Of a stretch of DNA of 64,000 nucleotides, positions 8,343 to 17,613 are shown piece by piece; the first letter of the stretch is position 1; each line of letters begins with the position of its first letter. The notes under the pieces are model-generated. The model had not been told where the DNA came from. It ran no database searches and worked only from the letters and a program-made list of their open reading frames with translations. The position numbers and the translations under genes were made by a program. The stretch covers positions 1 through 64,000 of the forward strand of contig RPGP01000001.1 in the NCBI GenBank assembly GCA_004193555.1, written 5' to 3'. Source of the stretch: Desulfobacteraceae bacterium Eth-SRB1. GTDB lineage: Bacteria > Desulfobacterota > Desulfobacteria > Desulfobacterales > ETH-SRB1.

Positions 8343-9263
8343 ATGAATATTGCAACCACAATAATTCCCATATTCGCAGTTATCGTTCTTGGATGGTTTG
8401 CCCGCTACAGGAGATTCATACAACCCGCTTTTTTAGGGCCCGCAAACCGGCTTGTCTATCACATTGCAATACCTGCTATGATTTTCAGGTCAATTTCCAA
8501 GTCTTCATTTAAAGCACAGTTCGATATCCAGGTCATTATAATTACATTGCTTTCAGTGCTGGCTGTTTTTGCTGTCGCCTGGTGTGCCGGTTCTATTGGC
8601 CGTATTAAAAAAGAACGGTTAGGCACTTTTATACAAAGCTCTTTTCATGGGAACCTTGGTTATATCGGTCTGGCTGTGTCATACTATTTTTTAGGGGACA
8701 ATGGATTTGCCAGGGCCAGTATCATTGCTGGATTTATCATGATTCTGCAGAACTTTCTTGCAGTAGTTTCGCTTCAGGTATATTCAAATAAAATTTCAAC
8801 AAAGAAAAAAGGATTGCATTTAGTCTGGAAAATATTGGGCAATCCTGTAATATTATCTGCCATGGCCGGAATATTGTTTTCCTTAACCGAAGCGCCTGTT
8901 CCTTTTGTCGTAATTCGAACCCTTGATATTATCAGCGGACTTGCGCTTCCCATGGCATTATTGTTAATCGGCGCTTCTTTATCTTTTGAATCAATACGGT
9001 TGCAGATCTTTTCTATTCTCTCCTCGAGCATAATGAAACTGGTTCTTCTTCCTGGTTTGGGTTTAACTTTGTATCGGCTGTTCGGCTTACCGTTAGACGA
9101 CTATCTGCCGGGTCTTATTCTGCTTGCATCTCCGACCGCAACAATAAGCTATGTAATGGCCAAAGAAATGCACGGCGATACAGATTTTGCCGTATCAGCC
9201 ATTTCGATCAGCACCATTTTGTCGGCTCTAACATTTTTTGTATGGTTGAATATTTCAGCATAA
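8343..9263 (+). CDS. AEC-family permease (auxin efflux carrier type)
   Basis: Integral membrane transporter of 306 aa with about ten hydrophobic helices in two five-helix halves, typical of the AEC/bile-acid-transporter superfamily. Recognisable family features are the N-terminal ATTIIPIFAVIVLGW, YHIAIPAMIFRS, the conserved NLGYIGL in helix four, and the C-terminal SPTATISYVMAKEM. Bacterial members export or import dicarboxylates such as malate or malonate; the substrate here is not determined. It is monocistronic: repeat elements lie upstream, and the sugar-nucleotide epimerase follows after about 110 bp. Confidence 0.85.
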   Translation: MNIATTIIPIFAVIVLGWFARYRRFIQPAFLGPANRLVYHIAIPAMIFRSISKSSFKAQFDIQVIIITLLSVLAVFAVAWCAGSIGRIKKERLGTFIQSSFHGNLGYIGLAVSYYFLGDNGFARASIIAGFIMILQNFLAVVSLQVYSNKISTKKKGLHLVWKILGNPVILSAMAGILFSLTEAPVPFVVIRTLDIISGLALPMALLLIGASLSFESIRLQIFSILSSSIMKLVLLPGLGLTLYRLFGLPLDDYLPGLILLASPTATISYVMAKEMHGDTDFAVSAISISTILSALTFFVWLNISA

Positions 9264-9272
9264 ATAATTGGT

Positions 9273-9345
9273 AGCCGTTCACGGCTTGAAACTTGAAATT
9301 GGAAAGTAGAAATTGGAAATTTGATGAATTCGTAAAAAATCGAAT
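9273..9345. repeat. GCCGTTCACGGC-type repeat followed by a TCGTAAAAAGTC end fragment
   Basis: The palindrome AGCCGTTCACGGCT is followed by CTTGAAATTGGAAA motifs. The same block recurs at 33729, 38947, partially at 54130 and inverted at 57113. Directly after it, TTGATGAATTCGTAAAAAAT (9321-9340) resembles one end of the element at 4980-5175. The two families thus abut here, 28 bp before the next gene. Confidence 0.6.
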
Positions 9346-9372
9346 TTATTAAAAAAAGATACGGGGGAACAT

Positions 9373-10437
9373 ATGAATATCAAATATCACAGCGTTATGA
9401 TTACAGGCTCTGCGGGATTTATCGGTTTTCATCTTTCAGAGCGGCTTTTAAAACAGGGCTGCCGTGTTACAGGAATTGACAATTTAAATCCATATTATGA
9501 TGTCAAACTCAAAGAAAACCGCCTTGAAAGGTTAAAATCGTTTGACAACTTTTCAAATTTTAAAATCGACATTTCAGACATGAAAAATATGGAAAAGATA
9601 TTTAATAATTCTAAGTTTGATGTTGTCGTAAACCTTGCCGCCCAGGCAGGCGTAAGATATTCATTAACAAATCCACACGCCTATATTGATTCTAACATTG
9701 TAGGGTTTGTTAATCTTCTTGAATGCTGCAGGCATAACGATGTTAAACATCTGGTATTTGCTTCATCCAGCTCTGTATACGGCGCAAACACAAAAATGCC
9801 TTTTTCAGTTCATGATAATGTTGATCATCCTGTTTCGCTTTATGCTGCCTCTAAAAAGTCAAATGAACTCATGGCGCATGCATACAGCCATTTGTTTCAA
9901 CTTCCATGCACAGGCCTCAGGTTTTTCACGGTATATGGGCCATGGGGGAGACCAGATATGGCTCTCTTTCTTTTTACAAAGGCAATTCTGGAAGAAAAGC
10001 CGATCAAGGTGTTTAATCACGGCAAAATGCAAAGGGATTTTACTTATATAGATGATATAGTAGAGGGTGTTATCAGGGTTATGGGCAGGCTTCCGGAACC
10101 GGACCCGTCATGGAACAGTAATGCTCCGGATCCTGGAACATCTTACGCCCCGTATAAGCTCTATAATATCGGCAACAACAATCCTGTCGAACTTATGCAA
10201 TTTATTGAAGTAATCGAAAAGACTCTCGGCAAAAAAGCAAAAAAGGAATTTCTTGACTTACAGCCCGGTGATGTTCCGGCAACTTATGCAGATATTGATG
10301 GTTTGATAAAAGATGTCGGCTTCAAACCCTGCACTACAATTGAAACAGGAATAGAGCGGTTTATTTCATGGTATAAAGATTACTACGACCATGGTGAGCG
10401 ACCTGGTGTAAACGCGGGAGGTGAAGTAAATGGGTAG
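9373..10437 (+). CDS. NAD-dependent UDP-glucuronate 4-epimerase-like protein
   Basis: Extended short-chain dehydrogenase/epimerase of 354 aa, predicted to interconvert UDP-glucuronate and UDP-galacturonate for surface polysaccharide. The nucleotide-binding GSAGFIGFH is at 12-20. The catalytic pair is Y157/K161 (YAASKKSNE) with the SSSSVYG strand at 131-137. The sugar-binding [14 protein letters not shown] and [15 protein letters not shown] blocks are typical of the LpsL/CapI branch rather than GalE or dTDP-glucose dehydratase. A GGGGGA precedes the ATG. No other polysaccharide genes are adjacent, so the product remains a family-level call. Confidence 0.88.
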   Translation: MNIKYHSVMITGSAGFIGFHLSERLLKQGCRVTGIDNLNPYYDVKLKENRLERLKSFDNFSNFKIDISDMKNMEKIFNNSKFDVVVNLAAQAGVRYSLTNPHAYIDSNIVGFVNLLECCRHNDVKHLVFASSSSVYGANTKMPFSVHDNVDHPVSLYAASKKSNELMAHAYSHLFQLPCTGLRFFTVYGPWGRPDMALFLFTKAILEEKPIKVFNHGKMQRDFTYIDDIVEGVIRVMGRLPEPDPSWNSNAPDPGTSYAPYKLYNIGNNNPVELMQFIEVIEKTLGKKAKKEFLDLQPGDVPATYADIDGLIKDVGFKPCTTIETGIERFISWYKDYYDHGERPGVNAGGEVNG

Positions 10438-10483
10438 TTGGATCGAAGTCGGCAAAACCGGCTCGTATCTACCCTGTCAAACT

Positions 10484-10550
10484 GAGACCTTTGAAAAATG
10501 CTCAATTTTGTTCGAGAACCGGGCAAAAGGGGGCGTTTTACAAAGGTCCC
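10484..10550. repeat. GAGACCTTTG-family palindrome (copy B, short)
   Basis: Left end GAGACCTTTGAAAAATG, right end GGCGTTTTACAAAGGTCCC. At 67 bp it looks like an internally deleted version of copy C. It fills the gap between two convergent genes and may act as a bidirectional terminator, although no T-run is present. Confidence 0.7.
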
Positions 10551-11018
10551 TTATTCAACCACCCAAACCGTACAATTACGCGCATAGTTAACGATCTTGC
10601 TGGATACACTACCGAAGAGAAATTCCTCGCTTCGTGAAAGCCCTTGTCTTCCAACGACTACGGTGTTGTATTCTGTCTCATCTCTTTCTGCCAGAATACA
10701 TTGTGCCATGGATGGACAGTCGCGCATGGCAGGGCGAACCGAAACCGCGCTTTGATCAAAACCCCATTGTATCAATAGTTGACGGTAGGCTTCAAGCATT
10801 TTATCAACTTTCTTTTTATACTGGCTGAGCCATTTCTCCTTTTCATTGGTTGTAGGAAAGTAATCTTCTTCCGGTTCATTAATTACATGCAGAATAGTAA
10901 CCCTGAAGTCCTTTGCGCCTTCCAGAAGTTGAGCCACATATAAAACCGCACGACGGGCATTCTCTGACTCATCGACTGCAATAAGAATATTCTTATTGAA
11001 AGTATGCTCTTTATTCAT
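10551..11018 (-). CDS. Universal stress protein (UspA family)
   Basis: A 155-aa single-domain Usp. The N-terminal strand ILIAVDESENARRAV (about 10-24) and the C-terminal nucleotide-binding pattern VVVGRQGLSRSEEFLFGSVSSKIV (G-2x-G-9x-G-S/T) are both present, so it should belong to the ATP-binding type. A strong ribosome site (AAGGAGG) lies 9 nt before the ATG. It is the second gene of an operon, 22 bp after a protein-kinase-like gene, which suggests that the two work together in stress signalling. Its stop codon touches repeat copy B. Confidence 0.9.
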   Translation of the reverse strand: MNKEHTFNKNILIAVDESENARRAVLYVAQLLEGAKDFRVTILHVINEPEEDYFPTTNEKEKWLSQYKKKVDKMLEAYRQLLIQWGFDQSAVSVRPAMRDCPSMAQCILAERDETEYNTVVVGRQGLSRSEEFLFGSVSSKIVNYARNCTVWVVE

Positions 11019-11040
11019 GCTCTTTTCCTCCTTGCAAGTG

Positions 11041-12012
11041 CTAATGTATTATTAATTGCGTCTCTATTAAATCCTCCAGCAACTGACTGGTGTTATCATA
11101 AAACCAGTTGGCGCCTCGCGAAAAATGCAGGAGTACCTTATTAAGGGTTTCAGGTATATAAGGATAAACCTTTTTTAAATTTGCCACACGATTGTGAAAA
11201 ACAATATTAACATCATCACCTGTCAGCGAGCTTAAAGCAGGATGGTTTTGATTCACAAGGTCGGTCATCATCAGGTCGCCCATTCCCGTCAAAAATATTA
11301 AAACATTACCCAGCCCAAAGAGATCATAAGCATATATATTCTCTCTCTGTTTGTAATTATAGTCAAAATCTATCCAGCGAAAATCTCCGTTGTTCCTGTC
11401 AATTAAAATATGATCTCTACGAATATCGCCGTGTTTCTCACCATTTTCGTGTAGAAATTTAACAGCCTTAATACACTCAATATAGTTATTTAAGATGTCG
11501 GGAAACAGCTCGTGGAAATAGGTCTTATGGTCAAGATCTAAATTTGGCACATAATCATGGATAGTTTTTCCATTAATTATGTCTAATACTCTAACAATAT
11601 TTCCCTTTTCATCCTCCACTGCATATCCTTGCATGAAATTTTTATGACCCGCCACCAGCTTCAAGATACGCGCCTCTTTTCTGGGACTTCTAAAGCACTC
11701 GAACGGAATGCCCGCTATAGTAGCTATAAACTTTTCATGAAAAACAAGTTTTAGTATCTTCCTGCTTCCATCGGTTAAATCAATTGATCGTTTAACCCAG
11801 AATTTTTCCTCATCATCAAGCCCGAAACGTCCTTCCTTTGCATTGTGCTGGATCAGGAAAGGTTTTTCATTAAGAACGATCACGCTTCCGTATTCGACAC
11901 GGAAAAAATCTGAGGTATCTTTATAAATTTTAAACCGATAACTTTCCGGGCGAGGAGAAGCCCAGCGCGCAACCATTTGATGAAGAGTCTCTTGAGATAT
12001 AGAATTTGCCAT
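11041..12012 (-). CDS. Protein-kinase-like protein co-transcribed with a Usp
   Basis: A 323-aa soluble protein whose C-terminal two thirds look like a divergent Ser/Thr-type kinase fold. A helix VKFLHENGEKHGDIRRDHILID carries an HGD in place of HRD, followed by a metal-binding-loop equivalent WIDFDYN with DFD for DFG. The N-terminal 100 residues form a beta-rich segment resembling a kinase N-lobe, and a Lys in ILKLVAGHKN may serve ATP binding. It has no transmembrane anchor, unlike PASTA kinases. Whether it phosphorylates protein or a small molecule is open. The operon with Usp points to stress or energy sensing. An AGGGG precedes the ATG. Confidence 0.7.
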   Translation of the reverse strand: MANSISQETLHQMVARWASPRPESYRFKIYKDTSDFFRVEYGSVIVLNEKPFLIQHNAKEGRFGLDDEEKFWVKRSIDLTDGSRKILKLVFHEKFIATIAGIPFECFRSPRKEARILKLVAGHKNFMQGYAVEDEKGNIVRVLDIINGKTIHDYVPNLDLDHKTYFHELFPDILNNYIECIKAVKFLHENGEKHGDIRRDHILIDRNNGDFRWIDFDYNYKQRENIYAYDLFGLGNVLIFLTGMGDLMMTDLVNQNHPALSSLTGDDVNIVFHNRVANLKKVYPYIPETLNKVLLHFSRGANWFYDNTSQLLEDLIETQLIIH

Positions 12013-12075
12013 AACTACCCCTGTCTTGTTAAAATTAGCAATTTTATCTTAAATCCTCAACCGGTTGGTGTCAAA

Positions 12076-12225
12076 TCATAACGGGCTGTTGTCCAAAAAC
12101 AGTTTGTGGTATTTTGCTAATATCGCATTGTAGTGAAAACTTAACTTATTGATTTTGTTGGATGCGGGTATTGACTGGATTGCTGATTTTCATCAAATTT
12201 TGGTTTGGGCGTCAGCCCGTTAAGA
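12076..12225. repeat. attC-like orphan site
   Basis: The left end TCATAACGGGCTG and right end CAGCCCGTTAAGA are complementary over TAACGGGCTG. A 3-nt mismatch follows, then CCAAA/TTTGG, which is the arm-spacer-arm layout of attC. The right arm TTTGGGCGTCAGC closely matches TTTGGGTGTCAGC in the attC at 2419-2546. It lies about 8 kb from intI, and no cassette gene is visible beside it. It could be a remnant or a chance similarity. Confidence 0.4.
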
Positions 12226-12413
12226 AATAAATCAGTAATATTTGATAGTAACAGGTCGTTTATTGATTGTTCTAATACATAAATAATACATTATTTTTAA
12301 TAAAAAGGCAAGAATTATATAATCCTAAGTGAGATAGGGGAAGCGGGAATATTGGAGCTACAAATGCGGGAGAATCCATTGATTTTTTCGGCAATGTGTG
12401 TGATTTTTATTGC

Positions 12414-12526
12414 GGCTTCTCCTTTTGATGTAAAATTATTTGATATGATTAATAAAATAGGGTATTATAATTTAAAGGAGAAGCCATCTTGATATTGATA
12501 GAAATCAAGGGTGCGAAACTTAAATT
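12414..12526. repeat. Hairpin repeat joined to a lone fold-back element end
   Basis: GGCTTCTCCTTT (12415-12426) pairs with AAAGGAGAAGCC (12474-12485). Immediately after, GATATTGATAGAAATCAAGG and GTGCGAAACTT (12490-12520) repeat in inverse the outer 30 bp of the element at 7744-8040. From 12226 to 12413 I see AT-rich sequence without a supported gene. Confidence 0.5.
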
Positions 12527-12541
12527 ATTTTAACTAATAGT

Positions 12542-12716
12542 GAGACATTTGAAAAATGCTCAATTTTGTTCAAGTACAAGAAAGGCGAAAATTTTAAACG
12601 TAGGAATACATTGAGTATTTCGAGGCTTAAAATTTGAGCCTGACCCCAGTACGATCTTCCGGACCTACGGGGCAGGCGCAGTAATTGGGCAAAAGGGGGC
12701 GTTTTGCAAAGGTCTC
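12542..12716. repeat. GAGACCTTTG-family palindrome (copy C, long)
   Basis: Ends GAGACATTTGAAAAATG and GGCGTTTTGCAAAGGTCTC. The internal blocks GGAATACATTGAGTATTTCG and TTTGAGCCTGAC are shared with copies D and E. At 175 bp it is the fullest form in this part of the window. It lies 139 bp upstream of the sucrose cluster. Confidence 0.75.
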
Positions 12717-12855
12717 ATAGTATGTACCTGACCGCAAACCAGGTGAGTATAAGGAAACGAAATCTCAGTGAACTAGATTGGAAGTCGGAGGGGTTCATAG
12801 TGGATTGCCCTGTAGAAGGGTAAATTAGTGATTCTCTGAATATCGGAGAAAAAGT

Positions 12856-13767
12856 GTGATACTTGCCATAGGCGAAATACTTTACGATATATTTCCTGAA
12901 TACAAACGCCTGGGCGGAGCGCCTTTCAATTTTGCCTTTCATTTAATAAATCTCGGCATGCCGGTTTGCTTTGTTTCAAGAATCGGCAATGACGCCGAGG
13001 GCAGGAAAGTAATAAAGTTTCTGCAACAAAATAATTTAAAGAGTAAAAATATTCAGATCGACGACAGACATCGCACAGGCAAGGTGATTGTAGAACTCGA
13101 TGCTAAAGGCGTTCCTGAGTTTAACATCCTGCCAGACGTTGCCTATGATTATATTGAGTTCAATCCGTCAATCGCATCATTACTCAATGCAGATACCAGG
13201 CTTATCTATTTTGGAACCCTTGTCCAGAGAAGCAAATATGGATTCAAGAATATACAGCAAATTCTTGCGCAAAGGCACCCTGTAACAAAATGCCTTTACG
13301 ACATTAATCTCAGGCCCCATTGCTTTACAAAACAAATTATTGTAGATTCACTAAGACAGTGTGATGTGCTAAAATTAAATAATGAAGAGCTTGAAATGCT
13401 TAAGCAAATGTTTGATTTTAAAAAAAGCAGCCGCGCATTTGTCGAACATCTCATGACTAAATACTGCCTGGAGATGCTATCCCTTACAAAAGGCAAAAAT
13501 GGAAGTGAACTGTTTACAGTGGATAAGTATTTCCAAACACAGCCGGCAAAACTAAATAATGTCGTCGATAGTGTAGGCGCAGGTGATGCTTATACAGCGA
13601 TACTTTCAATTGGATACATTAACAAATGGCCTTTGGAACTAATTCTGGAGAAAGCAACGGAATTTGCCGCACGCATCTGTGAAATTAAGGGGGCCATACC
13701 GGTTGACCCGAATTTTTACAAGAAAATTATTGCCGGTATAAAAGGTAAGCAAAATGAAAAAGCATAA
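12856..13767 (+). CDS. PfkB-family sugar kinase, probable fructokinase
   Basis: ATP-dependent sugar kinase of 303 aa, expected to make fructose 6-phosphate. The N-terminal GEILYDIFPEYKRLGGAPFNFAFHL carries the substrate-binding GGAPFN of bacterial fructokinases. The anion-hole and catalytic motif DSVGAGDAYTA lies near 236-246 with the catalytic Asp in GAGD. The start is GTG at 12856, since a GTG two bases earlier runs straight into TGA; a GGAG lies 8 nt upstream. The gene overlaps the next one by 14 bp, so it is translationally coupled to sucrose-phosphate synthase. Fructose released by the sucrose phosphorylase two genes on is the obvious substrate. Confidence 0.85.
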   Translation: MILAIGEILYDIFPEYKRLGGAPFNFAFHLINLGMPVCFVSRIGNDAEGRKVIKFLQQNNLKSKNIQIDDRHRTGKVIVELDAKGVPEFNILPDVAYDYIEFNPSIASLLNADTRLIYFGTLVQRSKYGFKNIQQILAQRHPVTKCLYDINLRPHCFTKQIIVDSLRQCDVLKLNNEELEMLKQMFDFKKSSRAFVEHLMTKYCLEMLSLTKGKNGSELFTVDKYFQTQPAKLNNVVDSVGAGDAYTAILSIGYINKWPLELILEKATEFAARICEIKGAIPVDPNFYKKIIAGIKGKQNEKA

Positions 13768-15952
13768 AATATACATTCAAATGTTCAGCATTCACGGCCT
13801 CATTCGTTCGGAAAATATGGAACTGGGACGCGACGCCGATACCGGCGGCCAGATCAATTATGTGGTTGAACTTGGCAAGGCACTCAGCAAGCGTAGCGAT
13901 GTAGAACGTATCGATCTCTTTACACGTTTAATTATGGATAAAGCCGTGTCAGAGGACTACTCCAGGCCAATCGAAAAAGTAAGCGATAAATTTCGTATCG
14001 TAAGAATCCAGTGCGGCGGCAGGAAATATATCAGGAAAGAGCTGCTATGGCCCCGTCTGGATGAATTTGTTGACAAAACCATAAAGTTCATCAAACGTGA
14101 AAATGCAATACCCGACATCGTCCACGGTCATTATGCAGATGCCGGATATGTCGCCATAGAGCTCGCAAAAACATTTGGCATTCCCTTAATATTTACAGGG
14201 CATTCACTGGGCCGGGTCAAAAGGGAAAAACTTCTTAATAACGGCTTGAAGCAAGCGGATATTATCAAAAAATATAAAATTGACCATCGGATTCATATTG
14301 AAGAAGATCTTCTAAAAAATGCAGACCTTGTAATAACCAGCACCGGACAGGAAATTGAGAAGCAATACGGGATGTATCGAAATAATAATTTGCCGGCATA
14401 CCGTGTAATACCACCCGGGCTGGACCTGGAAAAATTTTACCCTTATTATCATGATATGCTTCCTGAAACTGAAAAAGATGAAGTTCAAATCTATGCGCAG
14501 GCCGCGGTGCTTAAAGAATTGAACCGCTTTTTTAGCTACCCTGACAAGCCGTTGATATTGACGCTGTGCCGTCCTGATGAACGCAAGAATATCTCCGGCC
14601 TGGTCAAAGCTTACGGGGAGGATCTTGAGTTGCAGGCTATGTCTAATCTTGCGGTGTTTGCCGGAATTCGAAAAGATATTACCGAAAAGGAAGAAAACGA
14701 AAGGAACGTTTTGACCAAAATGCTTTTGCTTATGGACAAGTACGATCTTTACGGAAAGATGGCTATTCCTAAAAAACATGATTTTGAATATGAGGTTCCT
14801 GAATTATACCGTATTGCCGCTGAGAAAAATGGGGTTTTTATAAATCCGGCGTTGACCGAGCCTTTTGGATTAACGCTGCTCGAAGCTTCAGCAACCGGTC
14901 TTCCGATTGTGGCGACCAATGACGGCGGGCCTAAAGATATCATACTCAACTGTGGTAACGGCATTCTTGTGGATCCTACCAATACAAAAAAAATAGCTGC
15001 GGCTCTTAAAACAATAATTGCCGATCATGACACGTGGGAGAAATTTTCAAAAAATGGCATTATAAACGTCCGCAAACACTACTCATGGGAAAAACATGCT
15101 GAAAAATATATAAAAGAAGTTAAAAAGCTTGTTAAAGAAATCCCCGAATCAGAGATGGGCATTGCTGTTCCGTCCGATTTTATCGGAAAACGTCTTGCCG
15201 GAGTAAATTATTTTATTATAACAGATATCGATAACACCCTGATTGGGGAGGAAGAGAACAAAAATCTTAACGACCTGCTTGCATTGCTAACGAAAAATCG
15301 GGATACCATTGGATTTTGTGTTGCTACCGGCAGAACTGTTGCTTCTGCTGTTGAACATTTAAAACAGCATAGAGTACATGCGCCGGATATAATTATTTCA
15401 TCTGTAGGCTCGGGAATTTATTACGGAAAAAATCTGCATTACAGTCAAGGATGGGAAACGCATATATCTAATAAATGGAATCGCGCAAAAATCGTCGAAT
15501 TGTTAAAAGATGTCGATTTCCTGGAGTACCAGGAAGAAATAACGCAGCGGCAATTTAAAATCAGCTATCTTATGAAGCCTGGAAAGGACCGGCTGGCCAT
15601 GATCCATGATCTGTTACTGAAACATAAATGTCGATACAACCTTATTTATTCCCACCAGAGATACCTTGATATTCTTCCTTATCGGGCATCTAAAGGCAAA
15701 GCAATCCGGTATCTCAGCTACAAATGGGAAATTCCCTTGAAAAATATTCTTGTCTGCGGCGATTCCGGAAATGACGAGGAAATGCTTTGCGGCGAGCCGC
15801 TTGCAGTAGTAGTAGGCAATTACAGCGAAGAACTTGAAAAACTCAAACACAAGAAAAATATCTATTTTGCAAAGCAAAAATATGCCGGTGGAATCATGGA
15901 GGCAGTAAAACACTATAACTTTATTAAAAAGGCAAAAGGTGAAATCTTATGA
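13754..15952 (+). CDS. Bifunctional sucrose-phosphate synthase / sucrose-phosphate phosphatase
   Basis: A 732-aa fusion. The N-terminal GT-B glycosyltransferase family 4 part (about 1-470) has the donor-proximal GRDADTGGQINYVVEL, the HGHYADAG and TGHSLGR motifs, RPDERKN, and the nucleotide-sugar motif EPFGLTLLEASATGLPIVAT typical of sucrose-phosphate synthases. The C-terminal HAD phosphatase domain (about 485-725) starts with DIDNTL and ends with CGDSGNDEEML, as in sucrose-phosphate phosphatases. Together they would turn UDP- or ADP-glucose plus fructose 6-phosphate into sucrose. Mannosylfructose-phosphate synthase is the main alternative, but the neighbouring sucrose phosphorylase favours sucrose. 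It overlaps the next gene by 4 bp. Confidence 0.9.
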   Translation: MKKHKIYIQMFSIHGLIRSENMELGRDADTGGQINYVVELGKALSKRSDVERIDLFTRLIMDKAVSEDYSRPIEKVSDKFRIVRIQCGGRKYIRKELLWPRLDEFVDKTIKFIKRENAIPDIVHGHYADAGYVAIELAKTFGIPLIFTGHSLGRVKREKLLNNGLKQADIIKKYKIDHRIHIEEDLLKNADLVITSTGQEIEKQYGMYRNNNLPAYRVIPPGLDLEKFYPYYHDMLPETEKDEVQIYAQAAVLKELNRFFSYPDKPLILTLCRPDERKNISGLVKAYGEDLELQAMSNLAVFAGIRKDITEKEENERNVLTKMLLLMDKYDLYGKMAIPKKHDFEYEVPELYRIAAEKNGVFINPALTEPFGLTLLEASATGLPIVATNDGGPKDIILNCGNGILVDPTNTKKIAAALKTIIADHDTWEKFSKNGIINVRKHYSWEKHAEKYIKEVKKLVKEIPESEMGIAVPSDFIGKRLAGVNYFIITDIDNTLIGEEENKNLNDLLALLTKNRDTIGFCVATGRTVASAVEHLKQHRVHAPDIIISSVGSGIYYGKNLHYSQGWETHISNKWNRAKIVELLKDVDFLEYQEEITQRQFKISYLMKPGKDRLAMIHDLLLKHKCRYNLIYSHQRYLDILPYRASKGKAIRYLSYKWEIPLKNILVCGDSGNDEEMLCGEPLAVVVGNYSEELEKLKHKKNIYFAKQKYAGGIMEAVKHYNFIKKAKGEIL

Positions 15953-17397
15953 TAATTCAAAATAAAGTTCAGCTTATCACCTATCCTGACAGTCTGGGGC
16001 AAAATATGACTGAATTGCATTATGTTTTGCGCAAATATTTGCAAAAAGCAATCGGCGGCGTTCATATTCTTCCGTTTTATCCTTCTTCAGGCGATCGCGG
16101 GTTCGCTCCATTAACCTACGATGAGGTGGATCCGAATTTCGGCACATGGAAAGACATAGAAAAAATAGGCAATGATTTTGATTTGATTATAGATTTTATG
16201 GCAAATCATATTTCCAAGCAGTCTGTTTTTTTTCAGGATTATATAGAAAACGGCGATGATTCAGAATATGCCGACATGTTTCTAAGCTTTAAGAAACTAA
16301 GTCCGGATGGAGAAATAAGCAAAGAAGATCTCGCAAAGGTTTATACGCGCAAGCCAAGGGATCCTTATACTGTAATCGAGCGCCATGACGGGTCAAAAGA
16401 AAAAGTCTGGTGTACTTTTGATTATGAACAGATCGACCTTGATATTCAGTCCCCTAAAACCAGGGAAATTTTGAGAAATTTTCTGCTCCGCCTGGTGCGA
16501 ACCAATGCCAAACTTATCCGGATGGACGCCTTTGCTTATGCTCCTGTTAAAATCGGAACAAACTGTTTCTTTCTGGAGCCGGATGTCTGGGAGCTCCTTG
16601 AATGGTTGGACGGGTTCACTTCCGCTTTCGACACTCAAATTATTCCGGAAGTCCACGAGCATTATTCGTATCAGCTAAAGCTTGCTGAAAAGGGATACTG
16701 GACATACGATTTTGCCCTGCCTTTGCTGGTGTTGCACACCCTTTATCACCATACCAACAAAAGACTGGTTTACTGGCTTAATATCTGTCCCAGGAAACAA
16801 TTTACGACACTGGATACCCATGATGGAATAGGAATTGTCGATGTGGCCGACCTGATGAGCCAGGAAGAAATAGACCGAACAATTAAAGGTTTGTATGAAA
16901 AGGGTTCAAATGTAAAACGTATCTATTCCGGGCCTGAATATCAAAATCTTGATATTTACCAGGTAAACTGCACATATTTTTCCGCTTTGGAGTGCAATGT
17001 AAATTCCTACATGGCTGCCCGCACAATTCAGTTCTTTGCGCCAGGCATTCCGCAGGTATATTACGTGGGCCTGCTTGCCGGTGAAAACGATACGGAACTG
17101 GTTGAACAAACGCAATTAGGCCGAAATATCAATCGCCATAACTACGATTTGAGTGAAATCAATACACAAATCCAGAAACCGGTGGTGCAAAGACTGTTAA
17201 AGCTAATGAAATTCCGTAATACATATCCGGCCTTTAACGGCAGCTTTAAAATTGAAGAATCCCAGGAAAACCGGCTGATACTTACTTGGACGAACAAACA
17301 ATTTCAAACAAAAGCTTTTATCAATCTTGATAACTACGATACGAAAATTTCCTATTATGCTCCTGACGAGGATTCAATGGTTGAATTTATGGTTTAA
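15949..17397 (+). CDS. Sucrose phosphorylase (GH13 subfamily 18)
   Basis: A 482-aa alpha-amylase-fold enzyme that converts sucrose and phosphate into glucose 1-phosphate and fructose. The N-terminal NKVQLITYPDSLG, the IGGVHILPFYPSSGDRGF block and the DFMANHIS motif are characteristic. The nucleophile is D192 in RMDAFAY, the acid/base is the Glu near 233 in IIPEVHEHY, and the transition-state Asp is in LDTHDGIG (about 290). The length matches sucrose phosphorylases. Related enzymes act on sucrose 6'-phosphate or glucosylglycerol, so exact specificity is inferred from the operon. It is the third gene of the kinase/synthase/phosphorylase operon. Confidence 0.88.
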   Translation: MIIQNKVQLITYPDSLGQNMTELHYVLRKYLQKAIGGVHILPFYPSSGDRGFAPLTYDEVDPNFGTWKDIEKIGNDFDLIIDFMANHISKQSVFFQDYIENGDDSEYADMFLSFKKLSPDGEISKEDLAKVYTRKPRDPYTVIERHDGSKEKVWCTFDYEQIDLDIQSPKTREILRNFLLRLVRTNAKLIRMDAFAYAPVKIGTNCFFLEPDVWELLEWLDGFTSAFDTQIIPEVHEHYSYQLKLAEKGYWTYDFALPLLVLHTLYHHTNKRLVYWLNICPRKQFTTLDTHDGIGIVDVADLMSQEEIDRTIKGLYEKGSNVKRIYSGPEYQNLDIYQVNCTYFSALECNVNSYMAARTIQFFAPGIPQVYYVGLLAGENDTELVEQTQLGRNINRHNYDLSEINTQIQKPVVQRLLKLMKFRNTYPAFNGSFKIEESQENRLILTWTNKQFQTKAFINLDNYDTKISYYAPDEDSMVEFMV

Positions 17398-17613
17398 TCG
17401 TAACCCATTCGATTTTTTTATGAAATATTCGGAGTAGCTTCATTGCGCTGGATCTTTCAGGGCATTTATCATAATAGATTAAATCTCAGGGCAGTTTATT
17501 TTTTGCATACTTGCTTCTACACCAAATACTGGTTGGTAGTTATTATTGATTTTTGGCATAAAGTAAGTGGCGCGAAACTTCAATTATAAAATAATCTTTT
17601 GCGGAGGACCACC

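Noticed and set aside
14312..14779. Minus-strand 155-aa frame inside the sucrose-phosphate synthase gene
   Set aside because: The opposite strand holds conserved glycosyltransferase motifs throughout; this is a shadow frame.
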